Shown here one piece after another: positions 1 through 6,393 of a stretch of DNA of 16,415 nt. A program made the translations under genes and the position numbers. How positions within the stretch are numbered: position 1 is the stretch's first letter; each line of letters opens with the position of its first letter. Origin of the DNA: Alphaproteobacteria bacterium (GTDB lineage Bacteria; Pseudomonadota; Alphaproteobacteria; Rhodobacterales; Rhodobacteraceae); contig JAJRRX010000274.1 of the NCBI GenBank assembly GCA_024279075.1, positions 1 through 16,415 of the forward strand. Reading direction: 5' to 3'. The notes under the pieces were generated by a model. That model was given only the letters and a program-made list of their open reading frames with translations, made no database searches and was not told the DNA's origin.

Positions 1-340
1 AATCCCACACCAAAATCGGGTAATCTCCGACCTCGATATCAGTGGCGCGGGTCAAAATGGAAGCGGTGCTGTTGGTTTCACATTTTAGCGCCTGCTTGCC
101 CCAGGCTTCCCCATAAGAAAGCTGCATCGGCTGGACCATCCAAAATTGCCGATGCACCCAGCCAAGGTTAGGGTCTTCATAATTGCCAATACTTTGCCAC
201 GGGAGCACTGTAATGCTGCTCGCGCCCTCCTCGGCCACAATCGGGTTGCTTTCAGCGGGTGGGTTAAAATAGCTATAGCCCCCCCAGCCCACCACACCAA
301 GCCCTGCAAAAATAGCGGAAAGTCTCACCCATGAGTGCAT
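1..340 (-). CDS. DUF3047-like secreted protein (3' part outside the window)
   Basis: Reading leftward from the ATG at 340-338, the frame stays open to the window edge (113 codons visible). The first 20 or so residues (MHSWVRLSAIFAGLGVVGWGG) form a hydrophobic signal peptide or anchor. The rest looks like an exported globular domain with a stretch ALKCETNSTAS, then ATDIEVGDYPILVWD. That pattern resembles the start of DUF3047 domains, whose function is unknown. An AGAGGA ribosome binding site lies about 7 bases before the ATG. The stop of the upstream acyltransferase is only 21 bases away, so the two are probably co-transcribed. A run of seven G (coding strand, 279-285) sits inside the signal-peptide codons. 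I checked it base by base and the frame is continuous. Family assignment is from recollection of the motif; the reading frame itself is well supported. Confidence 0.6.
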   Translation of the reverse strand, partial: MHSWVRLSAIFAGLGVVGWGGYSYFNPPAESNPIVAEEGASSITVLPWQSIGNYEDPNLGWVHRQFWMVQPMQLSYGEAWGKQALKCETNSTASILTRATDIEVGDYPILVWD

Positions 341-361
341 TAGATATTCCTCTGGTATTGG

Positions 362-1222
362 CTAAAATTCACGGCCATATTCTTTTGTGTTGATCGGTTT
401 GCTGGAAAGATCATAGGTGGCATCGCGCAAAAAATCCATCAAAGCGCGCGGGTCTTTGTTAAAAGCGTCCAGCGCGTCGCGGTTTAGGGGCTGGCCAACC
501 GCGATTTTTACCGGCTTATTGATCCGGCGTTTGAACTCGTTCACCAGCAGGGCTGTGCGCAATGTGCGGCTCATCCGGCCCGCCATATGAAAGCGCCGAG
601 AGTTGAAGCCCTCAAAGAAAATAGGCACCACAGTTGCCTTGGAACGCGAGATCATTTTGGAGCTAAACGTGCCCCATTCAGGGTCCATCGGGCGAGAGAA
701 CATACGCTGCGGCGAGGAAACCGAGCCGCCGGGCAACACCGCAACAGCACCGCCTCCAATTAAATAATTCAGCGCTTCTTTGCGCGTCTTCAGGTTCATC
801 GCCATGGCTTCCTTTGTGCCATCAAAGCTGATCGGCAATATGGAATCGCTTATTTCGTCAGCCTTGGAAAACACTTTATGCGCCATAATTCTGAAATCTG
901 AGCGGGCGGTGCTCATGATTTTCCCCATCATCAGCCCGTCCAGAATCCCGTAAGGGTGGTTTGAAATAACCACCACCGGCCCCTCTGCGGGGATGTTACT
1001 CAACGAGCCTGAAATCACTTCAAGCGAAAGCCCGTAGCGGCGGGCGACCACATCCCAAAAGGTGTTATTTTCATCAATATCTTTATCATACCCCCGCGCG
1101 CGGTGGATCAACCGTAAACGCCCCGTGGTATTTTCAATCGAGCGAATAAGCACACGCCCCTTGCGGGATTTGGCGGTGATCGCATAACTGATTTCACGGG
1201 TCGCAGAAAAGCGGGAAGCCAT
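362..1222 (-). CDS. PlsC-like lysophospholipid acyltransferase family protein
   Basis: This 286-residue protein probably transfers an acyl chain to a lysolipid or related acceptor at the inner membrane. The sequence shows the acyltransferase block I as NHPYGILDG (His89, Asp95), with five residues between His and Asp instead of the four usual in PlsC. That spacing is common in the hemolysin/OlsA-like branch. Later blocks are LPGGSVSS near 163-170, PEWG near 181 and VVPIFFEGFNSR near 198-209, the usual order in this fold. The ATG at 1222 has GAGG about 8 bases upstream. The gene lies 49 bases downstream of the ankyrin gene and 21 bases upstream of the DUF3047-like gene on the same strand, so all three may form one transcript. 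The exact acceptor (glycerolipid or ornithine lipid) cannot be read from the sequence. Confidence 0.82.
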   Translation of the reverse strand: MASRFSATREISYAITAKSRKGRVLIRSIENTTGRLRLIHRARGYDKDIDENNTFWDVVARRYGLSLEVISGSLSNIPAEGPVVVISNHPYGILDGLMMGKIMSTARSDFRIMAHKVFSKADEISDSILPISFDGTKEAMAMNLKTRKEALNYLIGGGAVAVLPGGSVSSPQRMFSRPMDPEWGTFSSKMISRSKATVVPIFFEGFNSRRFHMAGRMSRTLRTALLVNEFKRRINKPVKIAVGQPLNRDALDAFNKDPRALMDFLRDATYDLSSKPINTKEYGREF

Positions 1223-1271
1223 TGATGAACCTCAAACAGGGAGTCTGCGCTATATGTAGGATAGTTTCTCG

Positions 1272-2927
1272 CTAGTTTCCAGAGGAATACGGCTGAAACA
1301 GCAACTCAATATCGCCTGCAGCGCGGCCTTCATGGTCTAAAACCTTTGGGTCTGCCCCGTTTTTAAGCAAAATGAGGGCAATGGCCGCCTGCGCATCTAG
1401 TTTGGTTGCACGGTGGAGCGGCGTTTGCCCGGCCTCATCCGCCGCATTGGGGTTTGCGCCCCGTGAAAGCAGGAGCGTTACAAGGTCCGCACGGCCAGCG
1501 CTCACCGCAAAATGCAGGGGCGTGCTTTGCGTGATATCACCCAAGGTTAGGTCCGAGCCAACAGAAAGCAGCACGCGGATGATGGCGATGTCAACCTCTG
1601 GCCGAATTGCCCGCATTAACGGCGTTTCGCTATTATCGCTTGGGGCGTTTATATCCACATAAGGCACGCAAGCTTCGACCCTTTCTAACGTAACGCTATT
1701 CCAAAATTCACCCCCCTGCCAAGCCTGGCAAAACGCCGGCTCAATCGGCGGCGGGGTTACAGCAAGGCGAAGCGTTTCCAGCGCTGTTGTGCCTTGCATC
1801 ACCCCCTTCACCATCGCCTCACCATAAGGGTAAAGCCCGCCGCTATTGGGCATGGCAGCGTTTGCCCCTAATGCCAGCATCCCCTCAACCATCGCCGCAT
1901 TTTCGCCCTGCACCGCCATGTGAAGCGGTGTAAAGCGATCCTCCTCCATATCATTGATATTGCCACCCAGCGCCACCAAGGCTTTGATAACCGGAAGATT
2001 ATCGCGCTGCGACGCCGCATAATGCATGGCCGTATTCATATATTCATCAACCGCAAAAACATCGGCCCCCGCCACAACCAGCAGCCGGATAATATCCGGA
2101 TCAGCCCGCCGCCCCGCCGCATGAGCCAGTGCTGCCGCGCCAAAATAATCGCGGGTGTTAACCTCTGCGCCTGCCTCAATCAGCAGGGTCAGAACCCCGG
2201 CCCCCGCATTGCTAAAAATCGCTTCCATCAGCGGCGTATACCCATCCATTTGTTGGTGGTTCACATCAGCCCCAAGGGCCAATAGCGCCGCTAGTATTTC
2301 GGGCTGGTTTTTTGACATTAGCGCCATTTGCAACAGGCCATAACCGCGCTGGTCAGTGGCGTTAATATCGGCTCCTGCTAGCAAAAGCATATGCAAAATG
2401 GCCGGGTTGCCATTGTGCCGCGCCGCATACATGATAGGCACTTCTGGCGCATGACTGTTGGTATCAAACGCAGGCGAGGCATTGGCCCCGGCTACCAGCA
2501 AGCGGCGCAAGGTTTCAGGGTCCACCGCGTATCCGGCAGCTAGATCCAGTGCTGAAACATCCTCCTCTGAGCGAATATCCACAACAGCCCCAAACGCGAG
2601 CAGAGCCGAAATCATCTCAGGGTCCGCGTTGGACTCTGCCGCATAATGCAGCGGCGTGTAGCCACGATCATCCATACGATTCACCGCGTCAGGGTCGCGC
2701 AAAACCAGTGCAGTCATCGCTGAAATTAAGCCATAGCCCGCCGCCAAATGCAGCGGCGATGCGCCATTTTCATCTCGCTCCTCCACCCGCCTATTCAGGC
2801 AGCCCGTCACTTCCTCCGCGCCCGCGCGCGCCCAAAAATCAGGCGAGAGCCACGCCTCGCACCCTTGGGCGTTCGTCAGGGTGGGGGTTAAACTAGCCGC
2901 CATAATTGCGGTTGTAATCCATTTCAA
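1272..2927 (-). CDS. Secreted ankyrin-repeat protein with two CxxW-FW-VxxC modules
   Basis: This 551-residue protein starts with a signal peptide (residues 1-20, ending TLTNA) and is otherwise almost entirely ankyrin repeats of about 33-37 residues. Typical repeat pieces are SPLHLAAGYG (57-66), TPLHYAAES (91-99), AGADINATD (184-192), TPLMEAI (231-237), TPLHMAVQ (333-340), TPLHFAV (469-475) and TPLHRAT (502-508). Two short modules with the same spacing, C-x2-W-x4-FW-x7-V-x2-C, occur at residues 23-43 and 400-420. Each precedes a new run of repeats, and its cysteine pair would suit a disulfide in the periplasm. AAGGA sits about 12 bases before the ATG at 2927. The start is 53 bases from the divergent sulfatase gene. 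Ankyrin repeats bind protein partners; the partner is unknown. It is probably the first gene of a group with the acyltransferase and the DUF3047-like gene. Confidence 0.9.
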   Translation of the reverse strand: MKWITTAIMAASLTPTLTNAQGCEAWLSPDFWARAGAEEVTGCLNRRVEERDENGASPLHLAAGYGLISAMTALVLRDPDAVNRMDDRGYTPLHYAAESNADPEMISALLAFGAVVDIRSEEDVSALDLAAGYAVDPETLRRLLVAGANASPAFDTNSHAPEVPIMYAARHNGNPAILHMLLLAGADINATDQRGYGLLQMALMSKNQPEILAALLALGADVNHQQMDGYTPLMEAIFSNAGAGVLTLLIEAGAEVNTRDYFGAAALAHAAGRRADPDIIRLLVVAGADVFAVDEYMNTAMHYAASQRDNLPVIKALVALGGNINDMEEDRFTPLHMAVQGENAAMVEGMLALGANAAMPNSGGLYPYGEAMVKGVMQGTTALETLRLAVTPPPIEPAFCQAWQGGEFWNSVTLERVEACVPYVDINAPSDNSETPLMRAIRPEVDIAIIRVLLSVGSDLTLGDITQSTPLHFAVSAGRADLVTLLLSRGANPNAADEAGQTPLHRATKLDAQAAIALILLKNGADPKVLDHEGRAAGDIELLFQPYSSGN

Positions 2928-2980
2928 TATACTATTCCTTTATTAAAAAAGTAACCTAACACACGCATCAGGAAGCTCAA

Positions 2981-4594
2981 ATGCCTCGAAATATACTTTT
3001 CATAATGTATGATCAGCTCCGGCATGATTACCTAAGCTGCGCTGGCCACAAAACCCTGCACACCCCCCATATGGACCGCCTCGCCGCCATGGGCACCCGC
3101 TTCACCAACGCCTATGTGCAATCCCCTGTTTGCGGTGCCTCCCGCATGAGCTTTTACACAGGCCGCTATGTCAGCTCCCACGGCGCGGCGTGGAACGGCT
3201 TTCCGCTAAAAGTCGGCGAGGAAACCATGGGTGACCACCTGCGGGAATTGGGCGTGAATAGTTGGCTCATTGGCAAAACCCATATGCGGGTGGACCATAA
3301 GGGCATGGAAAGGCTGGGTATTTCACGGGATGGCCTCATCGGTACCCGCGTCGCCCAATGCGGATTTGATGTATGGGAGCGCGAGGATGGGCTAAACGCC
3401 GAAGGCCCCGATGGCCGCTATGACCCCGAGCCGTCGCCCTATAACGACTATCTTAAGGCCAAGGGCTACAAAGGCGAAAACCCGTGGCATGACCACGCCA
3501 ATTCCGCCGAGATCAACGGCGACATCGCCTCGGGCTGGCTGATGCAGCACGCCGACCAGCCCGCCAATATCGCCGAGGAAGACAGCGAAACCCCGTGGCT
3601 CACCTCCCGCGCTATCGACTTCCTCAAGAGCGACGAAGCCAAGCTGCCGTGGATGGCGCATGTCAGCTTCATCAAGCCCCACTGGCCCTATATCGTGCCC
3701 GCACCCTACCACAATATGTATGGCCATAACGCCATCCAACCCGCCAATCGCGCAGAGGCTGAACTGGCTGATATGCACCCCGTTTATGCCGCTTTCCATA
3801 ACAGCCCCGTCGGGCAGGCATTTTCCCGTGACGAGGTCCGCGAGAAAGTCATCCCCGCCTATATGGGCCTGATCAAGCAATGCGACGACCAGCTTGGGCG
3901 GCTACTCGATCACCTTGAAGCCACGGGCCGCATGGAAGACACCATGCTCGTGCTTACATCTGATCACGGCGATTACCTCGGTGATCATTGGCTCGGCGAA
4001 AAGGACCTCTTCCACGCGCCTTCCGTCAAAGTGCCGCTGATCATCGTGCATCCCGAAGGCAAGATGGGGCAAGTGGTCGATGCGCTGGTGGAAAGTATCG
4101 ACCTCGCCCCCACCTTTGTTGAAGCCATGGGCGGCGAAGCCCCCAACCATATCCTGGAGGGCCGCTCTCTGCTGCCGTGGCTGCACGGCGAAACGCCCAA
4201 ATGGCGCGACCACGTGATCAGCGAATACGACTATTCCGCCACCGGCATCCGTGAAAAGCTTGGCGTTTCCGTCCAAAATGCCCGCCTCTTCATGGTCGCT
4301 GACCAGCGCTACACTTTCATGCATGCGGAGGGCGGCTTCCGCCCCATGTTGTTTGACCGCGAGTCAGACCCAAACGAGCTAAACGACCTCGGCACCAGCC
4401 ACCCCAAGGTCATCGCCCAAATGTATGATCGCCTGCACAGATGGTCCCGCCGCCCAAGCCAACGCACCACCCGCTCGGAAGCCGAGATTCTCGCGAAAGG
4501 TGGCAATACCGGCGTAATCATCGGAGCTTACAGCCCAACCGACGTAACGCCCGAGGATATGGAAAAATATCGCGGCAAGCCCCTCAAACCCTAG
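2981..4594 (+). CDS. Sulfatase / phosphonate monoester hydrolase family enzyme
   Basis: This 537-residue protein belongs to the alkaline-phosphatase superfamily, sulfatase branch, and should hydrolyse sulfate or phosphate/phosphonate esters. Near the N terminus, MYDQLRHD supplies the first metal ligands (Asp11, Gln12). The nucleophile motif is CGASR (Cys51-Arg55), where the cysteine is normally matured to formylglycine. Further active-site elements are IGKTHM (Lys99, His101), IKPHWPY (Lys232, His234) and LTSDHGD (Asp328, His329), followed by GEKDLFHAP (Lys341). The third motif position is Ala rather than the usual Pro. No signal peptide is visible, so a cytoplasmic enzyme is likely. AGGA lies about 7 bases before the ATG. 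The gene stands alone on the plus strand, and no formylglycine-generating enzyme gene is in the window. The natural substrate is not evident; a phosphodiesterase or phosphonate monoesterase role is as likely as a sulfatase. Confidence 0.88.
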   Translation: MPRNILFIMYDQLRHDYLSCAGHKTLHTPHMDRLAAMGTRFTNAYVQSPVCGASRMSFYTGRYVSSHGAAWNGFPLKVGEETMGDHLRELGVNSWLIGKTHMRVDHKGMERLGISRDGLIGTRVAQCGFDVWEREDGLNAEGPDGRYDPEPSPYNDYLKAKGYKGENPWHDHANSAEINGDIASGWLMQHADQPANIAEEDSETPWLTSRAIDFLKSDEAKLPWMAHVSFIKPHWPYIVPAPYHNMYGHNAIQPANRAEAELADMHPVYAAFHNSPVGQAFSRDEVREKVIPAYMGLIKQCDDQLGRLLDHLEATGRMEDTMLVLTSDHGDYLGDHWLGEKDLFHAPSVKVPLIIVHPEGKMGQVVDALVESIDLAPTFVEAMGGEAPNHILEGRSLLPWLHGETPKWRDHVISEYDYSATGIREKLGVSVQNARLFMVADQRYTFMHAEGGFRPMLFDRESDPNELNDLGTSHPKVIAQMYDRLHRWSRRPSQRTTRSEAEILAKGGNTGVIIGAYSPTDVTPEDMEKYRGKPLKP

Positions 4595-4601
4595 GTTTGA
4601 G
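4583..4601 (+). repeat. Perfect 8-bp inverted repeat spanning the sulfatase stop codon
   Basis: CTCAAACC and GGTTTGAG flank a 3-base loop (CTA) and pair without mismatch. The TAG stop at 4592-4594 lies in the loop and first base of the right arm. No T-run follows, so it is not a standard intrinsic terminator. It may form a small hairpin in the mRNA at the end of translation, or be chance. Confidence 0.5.
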
Positions 4602-4663
4602 CGCGCCGCGTGAGGGGGGCAAACAGGGGCAAAGCCCCGCCTTTGCTTCCCGAACGCGGCGCG
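4602..4663 (+). other. Three-tier RNA hairpin in the 3' region of the sulfatase transcript
   Basis: The outer arms 4602-4611 and 4654-4663 are perfect 10-base complements. The middle arms 4614-4623 (GGGGGGCAAA) and 4642-4651 (TTTGCTTCCC) pair over 10 bases only if two G-U pairs are allowed, which is possible in plus-strand RNA but not minus-strand RNA. The inner stem GGGGC-AAA-GCCCC closes it at 4626-4638. The structure therefore suits a transcript reading rightward from the sulfatase gene. It may protect the 3' end or aid termination; this role is inferred. Confidence 0.5.
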
Positions 4664-4669
4664 AGGCCA

Positions 4670-4700
4670 GCGCTGACCGGCAGCGCCGAGCTTGCTTTTT
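4670..4700 (+). terminator. Possible intrinsic terminator of the sulfatase gene
   Basis: A 6-bp stem GCGCTG / CAGCGC (4670-4675 and 4681-4686) is followed by CGAGCTTGC and then a run of T to 4700. The T-run starts about 9 bases after the stem, further than usual, so this is a weak candidate. It would end plus-strand transcription before the convergent minus-strand genes. Confidence 0.35.
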
Positions 4701-4762
4701 CTCCAAGGGGGGCTACATGAGCAATTTGTATGCAAAAATGCGCCTATAATCGCCCCCCGTCG

Positions 4763-4793
4763 AAAAAGCACATTTTCAGCCAAGCTGAAAATG
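4763..4793 (-). terminator. Intrinsic terminator of the zinc-ribbon gene pair
   Basis: A perfect 10-bp stem with a 3-base loop lies at 4771-4793 (CATTTTCAGC / GCTGAAAATG). Read on the minus strand, it is followed by TGTGC and five T at 4767-4763. It lies 50 bases downstream of the stop codon at 4843, in the right place to end the minus-strand transcript of the zinc-ribbon gene. Confidence 0.7.
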
Positions 4794-4842
4794 CCTGCCG
4801 CTGGCCGTGGCCTCGCTATGCTCGGTGGTCTCTGGCGCACAC

Positions 4843-6018
4843 CTACCAGCTGGAGCGGCTGATATAGCTATCAATCCGTGGCCCTGTGCCAACCGAAATC
4901 AGCCCACCCAGCACGATCATCGCCAAAAACCCGACCAGCGCCCCCACCGCCAGTTTCTTCTTTGAAAATGGCCGCTGGCCGTAAACCTTGCCCGTTTGGC
5001 CGTTCACCGACATCCGGTAACGGTTATCCTCAAGCGTATAATGCGTTATCCAAACCGGCAGCAGAATGTGCTTAAAGGTTTCATCTGAAAACCGCGTATC
5101 CGCTGAGGTGATAATCTGTTTACTCCCACCAATATCCGCCTTGATCCAGTCGCGGATTTTGGTGTGCATGAATTTTTGACTTTCGTTATAGCCATCCTCC
5201 AGCCCAAGGGTGTGGTTTTCCGCTCGAAATCCGGCGAGGAACTCGGTTTGGTAGGTTTCCAAATCGCGCAGCGGCCACGGCGCGAGCGCGTCTTTGAACT
5301 CGACTGAAACCGATTGTGAGCCCGAGACCAGCACATCATCAAAGCTGCCCGTAACCGTGCCCGAAACCCGCGTCCAGTGAATGCGGCGGTTTTTGCCGGA
5401 GCCACGATACACGCCGCGCTTGCCAGTATAATTTGTGTCGGTAAAAGCGTCATAGGTCCATGTCGGCACATAAATACCGTTGAAATTTTCGGTGTCCGAA
5501 TTTTCCGTAATGCCGCCGGGGGCAAACCAGCGAGACAACAGCCACGCATGCATCATTTCATGCGCTTCATGCACTTGAATTTTAAACGGCAGCAGCCCTT
5601 GCGGCACAATATTGCGCTGCATGGTTACGTCAGCCACAATCGCGCTATCACAAAACGGGCAGAGCCGCGAGTGCTCATCGGAGTCAAACTCCACACTGGC
5701 ACCGCAGGTATTGCAGTTCAACGAGGGGGTTTCAACGGTTTCCAAGCTGTCGCCATTGGCGATCTGGTCCCAAAGGTCATTTTCAACCTGCGCGGCTTCG
5801 TCATCCACATGCGGCACCTCGACTTCGGCTTCGCAATGGGTGCATTTCATGGCTTCCGCGCCAGGGTCATAGCGCAAATCAGCACCACAATTCGGGCAGG
5901 GAAACTCGCGATTATCGCGGCGGTTACCAGCTTCGGCTTGGCGGATTTTGGTTGCCAGTTTGGTGCCAGACCAAGGGTTTGGCCTGTCGGATGGCGGCGG
6001 TGGGGGGGGCGTGCTCAT
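4843..6018 (-). CDS. Double zinc-ribbon protein with C-terminal membrane helix
   Basis: The protein has 391 residues from the ATG at 6018. After a proline-rich start (MSTPPPPPPS) come two zinc ribbons: CPNC...CTHC (Cys41, 44, 59, 62) and CNTC...CPFC (Cys102, 105, 120, 123). Next are a region rich in aromatic and beta-strand segments (about 140-350) and one hydrophobic helix at about 355-377, so it is probably tail-anchored in the inner membrane. Proteins of this type are often mislabelled as primosomal protein N' because of the zinc ribbons; no helicase motif is present here. A TTG six bases upstream is also in frame, but GAGGA is correctly spaced only for the ATG at 6018. The small membrane protein gene ends 2 bases before this start, so the pair is an operon and translation is likely coupled. 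Function is unknown. Confidence 0.8.
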   Translation of the reverse strand: MSTPPPPPPSDRPNPWSGTKLATKIRQAEAGNRRDNREFPCPNCGADLRYDPGAEAMKCTHCEAEVEVPHVDDEAAQVENDLWDQIANGDSLETVETPSLNCNTCGASVEFDSDEHSRLCPFCDSAIVADVTMQRNIVPQGLLPFKIQVHEAHEMMHAWLLSRWFAPGGITENSDTENFNGIYVPTWTYDAFTDTNYTGKRGVYRGSGKNRRIHWTRVSGTVTGSFDDVLVSGSQSVSVEFKDALAPWPLRDLETYQTEFLAGFRAENHTLGLEDGYNESQKFMHTKIRDWIKADIGGSKQIITSADTRFSDETFKHILLPVWITHYTLEDNRYRMSVNGQTGKVYGQRPFSKKKLAVGALVGFLAMIVLGGLISVGTGPRIDSYISRSSW

Positions 6019-6020
6019 GC

Positions 6021-6323
6021 TCAATTCCTCGACGCGGCTTCTATGAGTTTTTCTATCCGATACCCGAGCGCATCTTGGGCATATTCAAGGTTTCCGGCCC
6101 GAAACCAATCAACAAAAAAGCTCCATATTATAATCGCCGCAATCGCCCAAACAACAGCGCCAATCCAGCCGCGGGTTTTTTCACGCCGCGTCATGCTATC
6201 GCCCTGAAATTCTTTATGCCCTTCTATCGAAAGCGTCAGTGATTTCAGCAGCGGAATACCGACAAAAACCATTCCGCCCATCACAACCAGCAAGGCCACC
6301 GCAAATCCTATTGGACTATCCAT
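6021..6323 (-). CDS. Small two-helix membrane protein
   Basis: This 100-residue protein has two hydrophobic segments, about 5-25 and 52-71, separated by a charged loop containing TRREKTRG. A C-terminal tail of about 28 residues (YAQDALGYRIEKLIEAASRN) could form an amphipathic helix. I do not recognise the family. GAGGA lies 8 bases before the ATG at 6323. The stop is 2 bases before the start of the zinc-ribbon gene, which itself carries a membrane helix, so the two products may act together at the inner membrane. Its ribosome binding site follows the T-run of the upstream operon's terminator by about one base. It therefore depends on read-through or on a promoter buried in the terminator or in the end of the upstream gene. 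Confidence 0.75.
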   Translation of the reverse strand: MDSPIGFAVALLVVMGGMVFVGIPLLKSLTLSIEGHKEFQGDSMTRREKTRGWIGAVVWAIAAIIIWSFFVDWFRAGNLEYAQDALGYRIEKLIEAASRN

Positions 6324-6335
6324 AATTAATTCCTC

Positions 6336-6373
6336 AAAATAAAAAACCCGCCCCGCGTGTGCGGGACGGGTTT
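6336..6373 (-). terminator. Strong intrinsic terminator of the pyrimidine operon
   Basis: On the minus strand, AAACCCGTCCCGC pairs with GCGGGGCGGGTTT around a 4-base loop (stem 6373-6344, one mismatch). It is followed by TTTTTTATTTT down to 6336. It begins 20 bases downstream of the substrate-binding protein stop codon, giving a clear end for the long minus-strand operon. Confidence 0.85.
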
Positions 6374-6393
6374 ATATTTAGCCATTATTCAGC

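Noticed and set aside
1..340. Possible frameshifted pseudogene at the left edge
   Set aside because: At first the signal peptide and the downstream domain seemed to be in different frames. Counting the homopolymer base by base (seven C at 279-285) shows one continuous frame from the ATG at 340.
2928..2980. Promoter pair in the 53-bp gap between the ankyrin and sulfatase genes
   Set aside because: The gap is AT-rich and must be near divergent promoters, but no -35/-10 pair with proper spacing ahead of either ribosome binding site stood out.
3392..4324. Minus-strand open frames inside the sulfatase gene (3392-3880, 3902-4324)
   Set aside because: They are antisense to the conserved active-site regions of the sulfatase and are low-complexity in character.
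4717..4749. Ten-codon open frame with AAGGGGGG upstream
   Set aside because: It has a plausible ribosome binding site but no downstream plus-strand gene to regulate and no evidence of expression. It is probably chance in the spacer.
4843..6018. Annotation as primosomal protein N' / PriA helicase
   Set aside because: Only zinc ribbons are shared. No Walker motifs or helicase domain exist, and there is a C-terminal membrane helix.
5377..6207. Plus-strand open frame of 276 codons opposite the zinc-ribbon gene
   Set aside because: No recognisable domain. The minus strand has the paired CxxC motifs, ribosome binding sites and terminator.
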